Assembly (NCBI GenBank): GCA_045660245.1
Contig: JAZRDJ010000020.1
Span: 1-10,859 of the forward strand
Reading direction: 5' to 3'
Source of the DNA: RGIG3872 sp045660245
GTDB taxonomy: Bacteria; Bacillota; Clostridia; Christensenellales; UBA1242
Length of the DNA stretch: 10,859 bases
The translations under genes and the position numbers were made by a program. The notes beneath the pieces were generated by a model. That model ran no database searches, was not told the origin of the DNA, and saw nothing but the letters and a program-made list of their open reading frames with translations. Positions 1-5,631 of the stretch are shown piece by piece (the stretch's first letter is position 1; every line of letters starts with the position of its first letter).

Positions 1-188
1 TAGAGCTTGCGGGTGTGCCCGATCAGTCTTTTCATATTGTCCGGGATCCCGATGAGTTCGCCGTTTCTGATCTCTCCCTGAAAACTCTTCGTTTTCCCAT
101 GCGATACATCCATGATATATTTGAAGTAAACTTTTTTGGTCTTCGGATCACCGTGATCTGCAAACGGTAATTTCAAATATTCTTCAAC
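1..188 (-). CDS. Unrecognised open reading frame fragment, runs off the left edge
   Basis: An uninterrupted minus-strand frame of about 62 codons enters from the left edge and has a TGA directly before its first codon. It reads VEEYLKLPFADHGDPKTKK at its start and ends at the edge with IGHTRKL. I do not recognise the family. GC is about 43%, and about 53% in the outermost 60 bases, with codons such as CCG, CTC, ATC, GGG and CGC that the rest of the window uses sparingly. No ATG with a Shine-Dalgarno site opens it. An ATG at 192-190 is in another frame (ATG AGT TGA); removing one T there would give MSEEYLKLPF, so this may be a frameshifted gene, a remnant, or a sequence or assembly error. It lies downstream of secA where Bacillus-type genomes carry prfB, but does not resemble prfB. 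Confidence 0.35.
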
Positions 189-194
189 TCATAT

Positions 195-224
195 AGTATA
201 CAACGATCACAAAGATTTTTGCAA
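195..224 (-). promoter_or_regulatory. Possible promoter before the left-edge open frame
   Basis: On the minus strand TTGCAA (219-224) and TATACT (195-200) are separated by 18 bases, placing a start near 188. No Shine-Dalgarno site follows, and the only nearby ATG (192) lies slightly upstream of the predicted start. The hexamers are fair but the assignment depends on whether the fragment is a real gene. Confidence 0.35.
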
Positions 225-246
225 ACAAAATAATATTTATTTTTTC

Positions 247-279
247 AAAATAAAAGAGCGCTCTTCAAGCGCGCTCTTT
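247..279 (-). terminator. Rho-independent terminator of secA
   Basis: Read on the minus strand, a perfect 9-bp stem AAAGAGCGC / GCGCTCTTT (271-279 with 253-261) encloses a 9-base loop and is followed by TTTTATTTT (including the stem end). It begins 8 bases after the secA stop codon, so secA is not co-transcribed with anything to its left. Confidence 0.85.
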
Positions 280-286
280 GTATTTA

Positions 287-2962
287 TTATTTACCAACTC
301 CACAACACTGTTTGTATTTTTTGCCACTTCCACAAGGACATTTGTCATTTCGTCCAATTTCCTTTTTCTTTTGGACTGGACTTTCAGCTTTCCCATTTGT
401 TTGCATGTTCATTGGTTTCTGTGGTCTTGGGCGTTCTGCTCTTCTGATCATAACGCTCATCATGATATTTGCGACGTCTCTTCTCATTGAATCAATCATG
501 TCATCAAACATGTCAAACCCTTCAGTTTGATAAACAACGACTGGGTTTTTGCTTCCATAGGCTCTGAGTCCCATACCTTGTCTCAAGACGTCCATGTTGT
601 CAATGTGTTCAATCCACTTTCTGTCAAGAGTTTTCAATAAAAACATTCTTTCAACATCTTTGATATCAACACCAAGTTCCTTGAACTCGATTGCTTTTGC
701 GTCATATCGAGCAAATGCTCGTTCCTTGATCTCATCTGCGATTTCACGGAGTGAATTTCTCATCAACATTTCTTCATTGATGAAATTTGTTCCTTTTTCG
801 AGCATTTTGTCTTCAAGCATATTGTTGAATTTTTCAATGTCGACTTCACTTGCGTCTTCAAAACCAGAAAACTCTGAAACAATGTATTCAATCTGTTCTC
901 CAATCATTTCGAGAACCTTTTCATGCATATCTTCACCAGATAAAATCTTGTTTCTGATTGCGTAAACTTCTTCTCTTTGTCTATTCATTACGTTGTCGTA
1001 TTCCACGACTTGTTTTCTGATTGAATAGTTGTTACCCTCAACCCTCTTTTGCGCGGTTTCAACACTTTTTGAGAAGAATTTCCAGTTGATAACTGTGTCT
1101 TCCTCAAGTTTCAAAATTTCTGCCATTCTTTTCAGCCTTTCACTACCAAACACTCTCGACAAATCATCGTCCGCAGAGATATAGAACACTGAAAAACCTG
1201 GATCACCTTGTCTTCCTGCACGACCACGTAACTGGTTGTCAATACGTCTTGACTCATGACGTTCCGTTCCTATAATTTTGAGGCCACCAAGGCTCATGAC
1301 TTCTTCTTTTTCTTTTTTTGTTTCTTCTGAAAATTTTGCGAGCAATTCTTGGAATGTTTTTCTCGCCTCAATTTCTTCTGGTTTTTCAAGTTCAAAGTAT
1401 GACGATGCAATTTCGATCATGTCGTCTTCAAACCCTTGCTTTTTCATCGCTGCTTTTGCCATGAATTCAGCATTTCCACCAAGCACAATATCGGTACCAC
1501 GTCCAGCCATGTTGGTTGCAATTGTGACCGCTCCCAATCTTCCGGCTTGAGCCACAATCTCTGCTTCTCTCATATGGTTCTTTGCGTTCAAAACATTGTG
1601 TGGAATTTTACGTTTTTTGAGTTCTTTTGAAAGTTCTTCAGACTTTTCAACAGTGATTGTACCAACAAGCACTGGTTGCTTTGTCTCGTGAGTCGTTTCA
1701 ACCTCGTCACAAATTGCACGAATTTTTGCAGCGTGTGAGAAATAAAATCTGTCATTGTCGTCTTTTCGTTGCACTGGTACGTTTGTTGGAATGATCACCA
1801 CGTCAAGTCCATAAATATCTCTGAACTCTCCCTCTTCCGTTTTTGCTGTACCCGTCATTCCTGAAATCTTTTTGTACATCTTGAAGAAGTTTTGAAGTGT
1901 GATTGTTGCAAGTGTTCTGTTTTCTGCATTTATTTTCACGTTTTCTTTTGCTTCAATCGCTTGATGTAATCCATCACTATATCGTCTTCCAACCATAATA
2001 CGTCCAGTGAACTCATCGACAATGAACACCTCACCGTTGTGAACAATGTAATCATTGTCTTTTTTCATCATGAACTTCGCACGAATCGCATTGTTGATGT
2101 CATGGTTGATCTGCAAGTTTTCCATATCTGAAAGGTTCTCAAGTTTATAAAATCTTTCAGCCTTTGCAACACCCTCTTCAGTGAGGTGCACTGTCTTTTT
2201 CTTTTCATCAATGCTAACGTCTGAATCTTTGAGTGTCTTTGCGAACCTGCAAGCCACTTCATACTGCTGACTACTCTCTCCTGAAGGACCAGAAATAATG
2301 AGTGGGGTTCTTGCTTCATCGATCAAAATGCTGTCAACCTCGTCCACAACAGCAAAATCAAGTCCACGCATGATCATGTCTTCTTTTCGTGGCATCATGT
2401 TGTCACGAAGAAAATCAAAGCCAAACTCGGAGTTTGTTCCATAAGTAATGTCGGCTTGATATGCCTCACGCTTTTCAGCAGGATCTTGACCAGAATAAAT
2501 AACTCCAACCTTGAGTCCCAAAAATCTGTGAACTTTCCCCATCCACTCCGCGTCACGCTTTGCAAGATATTCATTGACTGTCACCACATGAACAGACTTG
2601 CCAGAAAGTGCGTTCAAGTACGCTGGAAGTGTTGAAACAAGAGTCTTTCCTTCACCAGTCTTCATTTCAGCAATACGTCCTTGGTGAAGAACAATTCCTC
2701 CAATGATCTGCACATGGAAATGTCTCATTTTGAGTACTCTCCATGCAGCCTCACGGACAACTGCAAACGCATCAGGCAAAATATCATCGAGAGTTTCACC
2801 ATTTGCCAATCTATCCTTCAAAACTTGTGTTTGGTTTTTGAGTTCTTCATCACTCATATCCAAATATTTTGATTCTTGCGCTTCAACTTTTGACGCAATT
2901 TTTTCTACTTGCTTCAATGCTTTTTTGTTATCGTAGCCTGCAAGAAATGAAAATAGTCCCAT
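287..2962 (-). CDS. secA: Protein translocase ATPase subunit SecA
   Basis: SecA is the motor ATPase that pushes unfolded preproteins through the SecYEG channel at the cytoplasmic membrane. The 891-aa protein has the full family layout. Walker A TGEGKT lies at about residues 102-107, the DEVDS Walker B box with the following IDEARTPLIISG at 207-224, NMAGRGTDI at 484-492 and helicase motif VI QLRGRAGRQGD at 577-587. The tail is a SEC-C zinc site, CPCGSGKKYKQCC (875-887). A charged insert of about 60 residues lies between GRGTDIVLGG and GGLKIIGTERHESRRID, as is common in clostridial SecA. The ATG at 2962 is chosen because AGGAG lies 10 bases upstream and the protein then begins MGLFSFL; an in-frame ATG at 2983 lies upstream of the predicted transcription start near 2979. 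It is a monocistronic unit with its own promoter and terminator, following comF on the same strand. Confidence 0.98.
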   Translation of the reverse strand: MGLFSFLAGYDNKKALKQVEKIASKVEAQESKYLDMSDEELKNQTQVLKDRLANGETLDDILPDAFAVVREAAWRVLKMRHFHVQIIGGIVLHQGRIAEMKTGEGKTLVSTLPAYLNALSGKSVHVVTVNEYLAKRDAEWMGKVHRFLGLKVGVIYSGQDPAEKREAYQADITYGTNSEFGFDFLRDNMMPRKEDMIMRGLDFAVVDEVDSILIDEARTPLIISGPSGESSQQYEVACRFAKTLKDSDVSIDEKKKTVHLTEEGVAKAERFYKLENLSDMENLQINHDINNAIRAKFMMKKDNDYIVHNGEVFIVDEFTGRIMVGRRYSDGLHQAIEAKENVKINAENRTLATITLQNFFKMYKKISGMTGTAKTEEGEFRDIYGLDVVIIPTNVPVQRKDDNDRFYFSHAAKIRAICDEVETTHETKQPVLVGTITVEKSEELSKELKKRKIPHNVLNAKNHMREAEIVAQAGRLGAVTIATNMAGRGTDIVLGGNAEFMAKAAMKKQGFEDDMIEIASSYFELEKPEEIEARKTFQELLAKFSEETKKEKEEVMSLGGLKIIGTERHESRRIDNQLRGRAGRQGDPGFSVFYISADDDLSRVFGSERLKRMAEILKLEEDTVINWKFFSKSVETAQKRVEGNNYSIRKQVVEYDNVMNRQREEVYAIRNKILSGEDMHEKVLEMIGEQIEYIVSEFSGFEDASEVDIEKFNNMLEDKMLEKGTNFINEEMLMRNSLREIADEIKERAFARYDAKAIEFKELGVDIKDVERMFLLKTLDRKWIEHIDNMDVLRQGMGLRAYGSKNPVVVYQTEGFDMFDDMIDSMRRDVANIMMSVMIRRAERPRPQKPMNMQTNGKAESPVQKKKEIGRNDKCPCGSGKKYKQCCGVGK

Positions 2963-2985
2963 AAAAAAATATCTCCTACCCACAT

Positions 2986-3014
2986 AATATATAACAACTC
3001 CAAACTTTTGTAAA
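2986..3014 (-). promoter_or_regulatory. secA promoter
   Basis: Minus-strand TTTACA (3009-3014), a 17-base spacer, and TATATT (2986-2991) predict a start near 2979, giving a leader of about 17 bases that contains the AGGAG ribosome site. This placement excludes the upstream in-frame ATG at 2983. Confidence 0.75.
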
Positions 3015-3066
3015 GTTTACGAGTTGAATTTAGATTAGTTTTTTGCATTATTTTGCTTGTTTTTTG

Positions 3067-3101
3067 AAAAATTTGTTTGCCTGATTTATCAAAAAGGCAA
3101 A
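3067..3101 (-). terminator. Weak terminator at the end of comF
   Basis: On the minus strand a 7-bp stem TTTGCCT / AGGCAAA (3095-3101 with 3076-3082) overlaps the comF stop codon, has a 12-base loop, and is followed by CAAATTTTTC. The stem is short and the T tract is offset, so read-through towards secA is possible. Confidence 0.4.
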
Positions 3102-3832
3102 AATTCAGAATTTGGATCAGTTTTCAGAAATGTCGCAATACAAACTGAATACGCACCGCTTTTCAGCAAAAGTTTTGTACACTCATTCGATGTCGCTCCA
3201 GTTGTGAAAACATCATCAACAATCAAAATGTTCTTTCCCTTGATGACTTGTTTTGTTTCTTCTTTGACAACAAAACAATTTTTGATATTCTTTTGTCTGT
3301 TTTCATAATTCAAACTTGCTTGATCTTCCGTATCTTTGACCTTGTCAAAAGCACAAATTACTTGTTTTCCTGAAAATTTTTCAAGCAGTTTTGCGACTTC
3401 TTCCATGTGATTGTATCCACGCATTTCAAGTTTGGTTTTTGTCATTGGTACAAAAGTGATATAATCACATTTCTCGAAAAGGTCTTTGTGCACAGCAAAC
3501 ATGAATTTTGCAATGGGATCAGCGAGATATTTCTTGCCAGAGTATTTGAAAGCCTTGACTGCCGTGCCAGAAATATCGTCGTATATTATACATGATCTGT
3601 GCATATCAAATTTATATTTTTTGTTGAAACAATTCAAACATGTTGGTTCAAATTCCGTCGTGATCGAACCACATTTGTTGCAATATGCTCCGTTGATGAA
3701 CGTCACTTCCCGCGCGCAATCATCACAAACCAAACTTTCATTTGGTGTTTCAATCCCACAAAACATACATTTGAAATTCACAAACAACGCATCTTCAAAC
3801 GCATCAAAAATTTTCTTCAAAACTTTTTTCAT
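3089..3832 (-). CDS. comF: ComF family protein (phosphoribosyltransferase fold)
   Basis: ComF/ComFC proteins combine an N-terminal zinc finger with a type I phosphoribosyltransferase domain and are needed for DNA uptake in competent bacteria; their exact reaction is unsettled. This 247-aa protein shows four CxxC-type pairs (Cys 22/25, 36/39, 51/54, 65/68) that can bind zinc. The PRPP-binding loop ILIVDDVFTTGAT lies at about 202-214, and GYNHMEEVA near 139, the usual ComF GYNQ/A-L-A region, is partly preserved. The length is near the family norm of 220-250. The ATG at 3832 is preferred over 3844 because GGGAG lies 5 bases upstream of it, while 3844 has no ribosome site. It has its own promoter and only a weak terminator before secA. 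No comFA helicase is in the window, so a competence role is inferred from family membership only. Confidence 0.88.
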   Translation of the reverse strand: MKKVLKKIFDAFEDALFVNFKCMFCGIETPNESLVCDDCAREVTFINGAYCNKCGSITTEFEPTCLNCFNKKYKFDMHRSCIIYDDISGTAVKAFKYSGKKYLADPIAKFMFAVHKDLFEKCDYITFVPMTKTKLEMRGYNHMEEVAKLLEKFSGKQVICAFDKVKDTEDQASLNYENRQKNIKNCFVVKEETKQVIKGKNILIVDDVFTTGATSNECTKLLLKSGAYSVCIATFLKTDPNSEFLPF

Positions 3833-3863
3833 TTTGTCTCCCATTAACTTTTAGATCACAACC

Positions 3864-3892
3864 ATAGTAACATTTAAACACAAATATTTCAA
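3864..3892 (-). promoter_or_regulatory. comF promoter
   Basis: Minus-strand TTGAAA (3887-3892) and TACTAT (3864-3869) are separated by 17 bases. The predicted start near 3857 leaves a leader of about 25 bases containing GGGAG before the ATG at 3832. Confidence 0.7.
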
Positions 3893-3903
3893 ACATTTAC
3901 ATG

Positions 3904-3933
3904 AAAAAAAGCCGCACCCGTGCGACTTTTTTT
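3904..3933 (-). terminator. Terminator of the 219-aa hypothetical gene
   Basis: A near-perfect inverted repeat, A7GTCGCAC / GTGCGGCT7 read on the minus strand, starts 6 bases after the stop of the upstream gene. The one imperfect position is a U-G pair in minus-strand RNA but a C-A mismatch in plus-strand RNA, so the minus direction is favoured. The flanking A7 and T7 make it a strong terminator. Confidence 0.85.
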
Positions 3934-3939
3934 CAACAT

Positions 3940-4599
3940 TTATCGAACAATTTCTATTCCTCTGTACTTTTCACATTCTCTTTTGAAATAGTTTTCGGCG
4001 TGTTTTTTGCAGTAATCCACATTGATGAATTCTCTTGCGACACTTGACTTGAGTTCTATATCACCAAGCCTTGAAAAAACCTTCAGAACGTCTTTCTTGA
4101 AGTTTGGGTCCGCAAGGCAACTCTGTGGCAAATCACTCAACATGATTTGATACCATTGCATAGTTTTACTTGTATCAAAAGTATTCATTTCTGCAGCAAC
4201 AGAATGAACCAAATAATTGTTGCTGACCATTTGATCCAGATCTGCCATTCCGAGTTTAACATCGACATCAGTAAAATGCAAAACCCTGCTATCATTCAAG
4301 ACATAGACACTGTTTTTTGATCTAATTCCATCTTCCGCAACCAGCACAAATGATCCAGCAAAATAACCATTTTCAATCGGAACAACAAAACAAGCGCCAC
4401 CTCTTTCAATCCTGATTTTGTTGTTATTTTTCAACAAAACATCAACCCTACCTCTTGATATGGCTGAATTGATGCTCTGCACTGGACAAGCCTTAAACTT
4501 TTGCGTTTTTTCTCCATCATCAAAATATGTTTCACCATTTTTCTCAAAATATGGCGTCAAATTCCAAACTTCTTCACTGATATAATTATATTTTCCCAT
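3940..4599 (-). CDS. Hypothetical protein, 219 aa, soluble, unrecognised
   Basis: I do not recognise this protein. From the ATG at 4599 it is 219 aa, beginning MGKYNYISEEVWNLTPYF, with no signal peptide or hydrophobic membrane segment, so it is probably cytoplasmic. Residues 50-110 read like alternating beta strands (RVDVLLKNNNKIRIERGG, then CFVVPIENGYFAGSFVLVAE), while 120-219 look more helical and end in a charged tail. Five cysteines (38, 70, 151, 187, 199) are scattered without a metal-site pattern. The start is chosen because AGAGG lies 6 bases upstream and a promoter ends about 18 bases before it. The same frame stays open to an ATG at 4740, but that extension would run through the promoter and an upstream terminator hairpin and is rejected. 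The gene stands alone between its own promoter and terminator. Confidence 0.8.
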   Translation of the reverse strand: MGKYNYISEEVWNLTPYFEKNGETYFDDGEKTQKFKACPVQSINSAISRGRVDVLLKNNNKIRIERGGACFVVPIENGYFAGSFVLVAEDGIRSKNSVYVLNDSRVLHFTDVDVKLGMADLDQMVSNNYLVHSVAAEMNTFDTSKTMQWYQIMLSDLPQSCLADPNFKKDVLKVFSRLGDIELKSSVAREFINVDYCKKHAENYFKRECEKYRGIEIVR

Positions 4600-4623
4600 A
4601 AAAAACCTCTCTTTTCTGTTTTT

Positions 4624-4653
4624 ATTGTACACTTGAAACACACCAGTTGTCAA
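4624..4653 (-). promoter_or_regulatory. Promoter of the 219-aa hypothetical gene
   Basis: Minus-strand TTGACA (4648-4653), an 18-base spacer, and TACAAT (4624-4629) predict a start near 4617 and an 18-base leader with AGAGAGG. The consensus -35 suggests steady expression. Confidence 0.75.
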
Positions 4654-4679
4654 GATCGAATTTTTGCGAAAATTGACAA

Positions 4680-4707
4680 GAAAAAAGCACGAACATTTCG
4701 TCCGTGC
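4680..4707 (-). terminator. Hairpin terminator without an obvious gene upstream
   Basis: On the minus strand GCACG / CGTGC (4703-4707 with 4687-4691), with further CGAA/TTCG pairing inside, is followed by a run of six T. It points leftward and follows only a 17-codon open frame (4790-4737) and the tRNA-like debris. It also insulates the promoter at 4624-4653 from tRNA transcription. Confidence 0.6.
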
Positions 4708-4774
4708 ATATTTCATTTTCTGAGTAATAATTTGGATCAACGTTCATAACCCATGATCGCAATATTTTCATCAG

Positions 4775-4812
4775 AAAATAAAAATCTCATTGAGATGATT
4801 CCCAATTAGATT
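4775..4812 (-). terminator. Degenerate second copy of the tRNA-Asn terminator
   Basis: Minus-strand AATCTAATTG / CAATGAGATT (4803-4812 with 4783-4792) forms a stem with one internal mismatch, followed by TTTATTTTC. The core ATCTCATTG motif and the position just after a GGGGAGCCA end mirror the intact terminator at 4886-4929, so this is best read as its diverged duplicate. Confidence 0.55.
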
Positions 4813-4815
4813 CTG

Positions 4816-4831
4816 TATGGCTCCCCGTGTA
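4816..4831. repeat. 16-bp direct repeat of the tRNA-Asn 3' end, copy 1
   Basis: The sequence tatggctccccgtgta occurs here and again at 4932-4947, 116 bases apart and in the same orientation. Similarity extends leftwards through the terminator hairpins with changes. Duplicated tRNA 3' ends are the usual footprint of tRNA-targeting integrases, though a simple tandem duplication gives the same picture. Confidence 0.75.
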
Positions 4832-4885
4832 AGGGTTTAGAGCATTTGCTCGTAACCTACTGACCGTAGGGCGTAGGTTCAATAC
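4816..4885. pseudogene. tRNA-like debris: duplicated tRNA-Asn 3' end joined to a broken tRNA-like sequence
   Basis: The first 16 bases (4816-4831) equal the 3' end of the tRNA-Asn gene including encoded CCA, in minus orientation. The remainder does not continue that tRNA. Instead, read on the plus strand, it holds tRNA-like pieces: TAGAGCA as at the end of a D arm, CTCGTAA as in an anticodon loop (CGT would be Thr), and GCGTAGGTTCAAT as a T arm. The 3' half of the T stem and the acceptor strand are missing and the anticodon stem does not pair. I infer decayed or rearranged tRNA sequence rather than a working gene. Confidence 0.5.
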
Positions 4886-4929
4886 AAAAATAAAAGAATC
4901 TCATCAGGAATTGGTTCCCAATGAGATTC
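4886..4929 (-). terminator. tRNA-Asn terminator
   Basis: Beginning 4 bases after the encoded CCA, minus-strand GAATCTCAT pairs with ATGAGATTC (4921-4929 with 4896-4904). A second short stem GGAA/TTCC sits inside it, and TTTTATTTTT follows. This is a strong, well-placed terminator. Confidence 0.85.
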
Positions 4930-4931
4930 GT

Positions 4932-4947
4932 TATGGCTCCCCGTGTA
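4932..4947. repeat. 16-bp direct repeat of the tRNA-Asn 3' end, copy 2
   Basis: This is the parental copy, lying inside the intact tRNA-Asn gene and covering the CCA end, discriminator base and acceptor 3' strand plus two flanking bases. Its partner is at 4816-4831. Confidence 0.75.
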
Positions 4948-5008
4948 GGATTTGAACCTACGACCTTGCGATTAACAGTCGCCTGCTCCACCGCTGAGCT
5001 AACGAGGA
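4934..5008 (-). tRNA. tRNA-Asn (anticodon GTT)
   Basis: The 75-base minus-strand sequence folds as a complete cloverleaf. The acceptor TCCTCGT pairs with ACGGGGA through one U-G pair, followed by discriminator G and encoded CCA. The D stem is GCTC/GAGC, the anticodon loop CTGTTAA carries GTT (4974-4976), and the T stem is GTAGG/CCTAC around TTCAAAT. The outermost anticodon-stem pair is a G-A mismatch, the only irregularity. The gene decodes AAC and AAU. It has its own consensus promoter and terminator and is not embedded in an rRNA operon in this window. Confidence 0.96.
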
Positions 5009-5024
5009 ATACCGATAATCAATC

Positions 5025-5043
5025 CTTGTGTTCGTCACACAAG
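5025..5043 (-). promoter_or_regulatory. Hairpin in the tRNA-Asn precursor leader
   Basis: Minus-strand CTTGTGT / ACACAAG (5037-5043 with 5025-5031) forms a perfect 7-bp stem with a 5-base loop. It starts at about the predicted transcription start and ends 16 bases before the mature tRNA. It would cap the 5' end of the precursor; a role in stability or processing is inferred only. Confidence 0.5.
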
Positions 5044-5050
5044 TATTCGT

Positions 5051-5079
5051 ATTATAATATAGAAAAAAAATAAATGCAA
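5051..5079 (-). promoter_or_regulatory. tRNA-Asn promoter
   Basis: Minus-strand TTGCAT (5074-5079), a 17-base T-rich spacer, and a perfect TATAAT (5051-5056) predict a start near 5044 and a 35-base leader ahead of the mature tRNA. Confidence 0.85.
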
Positions 5080-5108
5080 CAGTTTTTCAAAAATTTTTCA
5101 AACTTTTT

Positions 5109-5609
5109 TTACTTGGTATTGTCATAAATCAAATTGAGCAATATTTCATAGGTGTTGTTTATTCCATCATCATTCAAAACATCGATTGTTATTTCCGAAA
5201 CGAAACCGAGTTTTGCATGGATTTCAGCGAGAAAGTTTTCGGCTGCAATTTCAAACGGCTCTGAAATAGCCTCCACATCAACAAAATCCATGTTGAAAGT
5301 CAAATCACTCATCACCGCGTTTGCCCACGGATAAACATAAAAATCATGAGAATTAAAAATGAGTTCAAGAACTTTGGTCGTGTATGTTTGAGGTTCAACC
5401 ACAGGGTTATCAGAGTCATCATTATCCCCAGCCCCATCTTCACCATCAAGTTCTGGTGCACTGGACGATGTGGTTGGCGGATTTCCCGGTGCATTGTTTG
5501 GAACTTCTTTTGAAAGAACAATCGCACAAATCAAAAGTGCAACCATGCAAATGATTGCACAAACATAACAAATACCAGCGAATATTTTGTTTTTCTTCTC
5601 AACATTCAT
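5109..5609 (-). CDS. Hypothetical membrane-anchored protein with acidic linker, 166 aa
   Basis: I do not recognise a family. The protein has a basic N-terminus (MNVEKKNK), one hydrophobic segment at about residues 9-32 and a low-complexity linker at 34-72 rich in Pro, Ser, Gly, Asp and Glu. A probably folded domain of about 90 residues follows (75-166), with VLELIFNSHDFYVYPW at its start. By the positive-inside rule the N-terminus is cytoplasmic and the C-terminal domain lies outside, held away from the membrane by the acidic linker. It starts 22 bases after the stop of the upstream membrane-protein gene and lacks a good Shine-Dalgarno site, so translation may depend on that upstream gene. 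No clear terminator follows; the tRNA-Asn promoter begins about 30 bases downstream. Confidence 0.8.
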   Translation of the reverse strand: MNVEKKNKIFAGICYVCAIICMVALLICAIVLSKEVPNNAPGNPPTTSSSAPELDGEDGAGDNDDSDNPVVEPQTYTTKVLELIFNSHDFYVYPWANAVMSDLTFNMDFVDVEAISEPFEIAAENFLAEIHAKLGFVSEITIDVLNDDGINNTYEILLNLIYDNTK

Positions 5610-5631
5610 CTTTTGCTAACTCATTAAAATT

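Noticed and set aside
594..965. Plus-strand open frames of 60-130 codons opposite secA, rlmD and the U32 gene
   Set aside because: They lie wholly within strong minus-strand genes, lack ribosome sites and promoters, and read as antisense translations rich in Ser, Phe and Ile.
2963..2983. Seven-residue extension of SecA (MGRRYFF)
   Set aside because: The ATG at 2983 lies upstream of the predicted transcription start, and its codons overlap the Shine-Dalgarno site of the ATG at 2962; SecA normally begins MG-hydrophobic.
4680..4707. Terminator acting in the plus direction
   Set aside because: The T run lies only on the minus-strand side; the plus-strand side continues ATATTTC after a weaker pairing, and no plus-strand gene precedes it.
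4600..4740. 47-residue N-terminal extension of the 219-aa protein from an ATG at 4740
   Set aside because: It would have to be transcribed from upstream of the TTGACA/TACAAT promoter and through a terminator hairpin; the internal ATG at 4599 has the Shine-Dalgarno site.
4816..4885. A second functional tRNA gene on either strand
   Set aside because: The acceptor strands do not pair, the anticodon stem is not complementary, and the T arm lacks its 3' half.
5080..5108. Terminator for the 166-aa membrane protein in the A/T-rich stretch
   Set aside because: Only AT-only self-complementarity (AAAAATTTTT with AGTTT/AAACT) is present; no GC-containing stem is followed by a T tract in the right direction.
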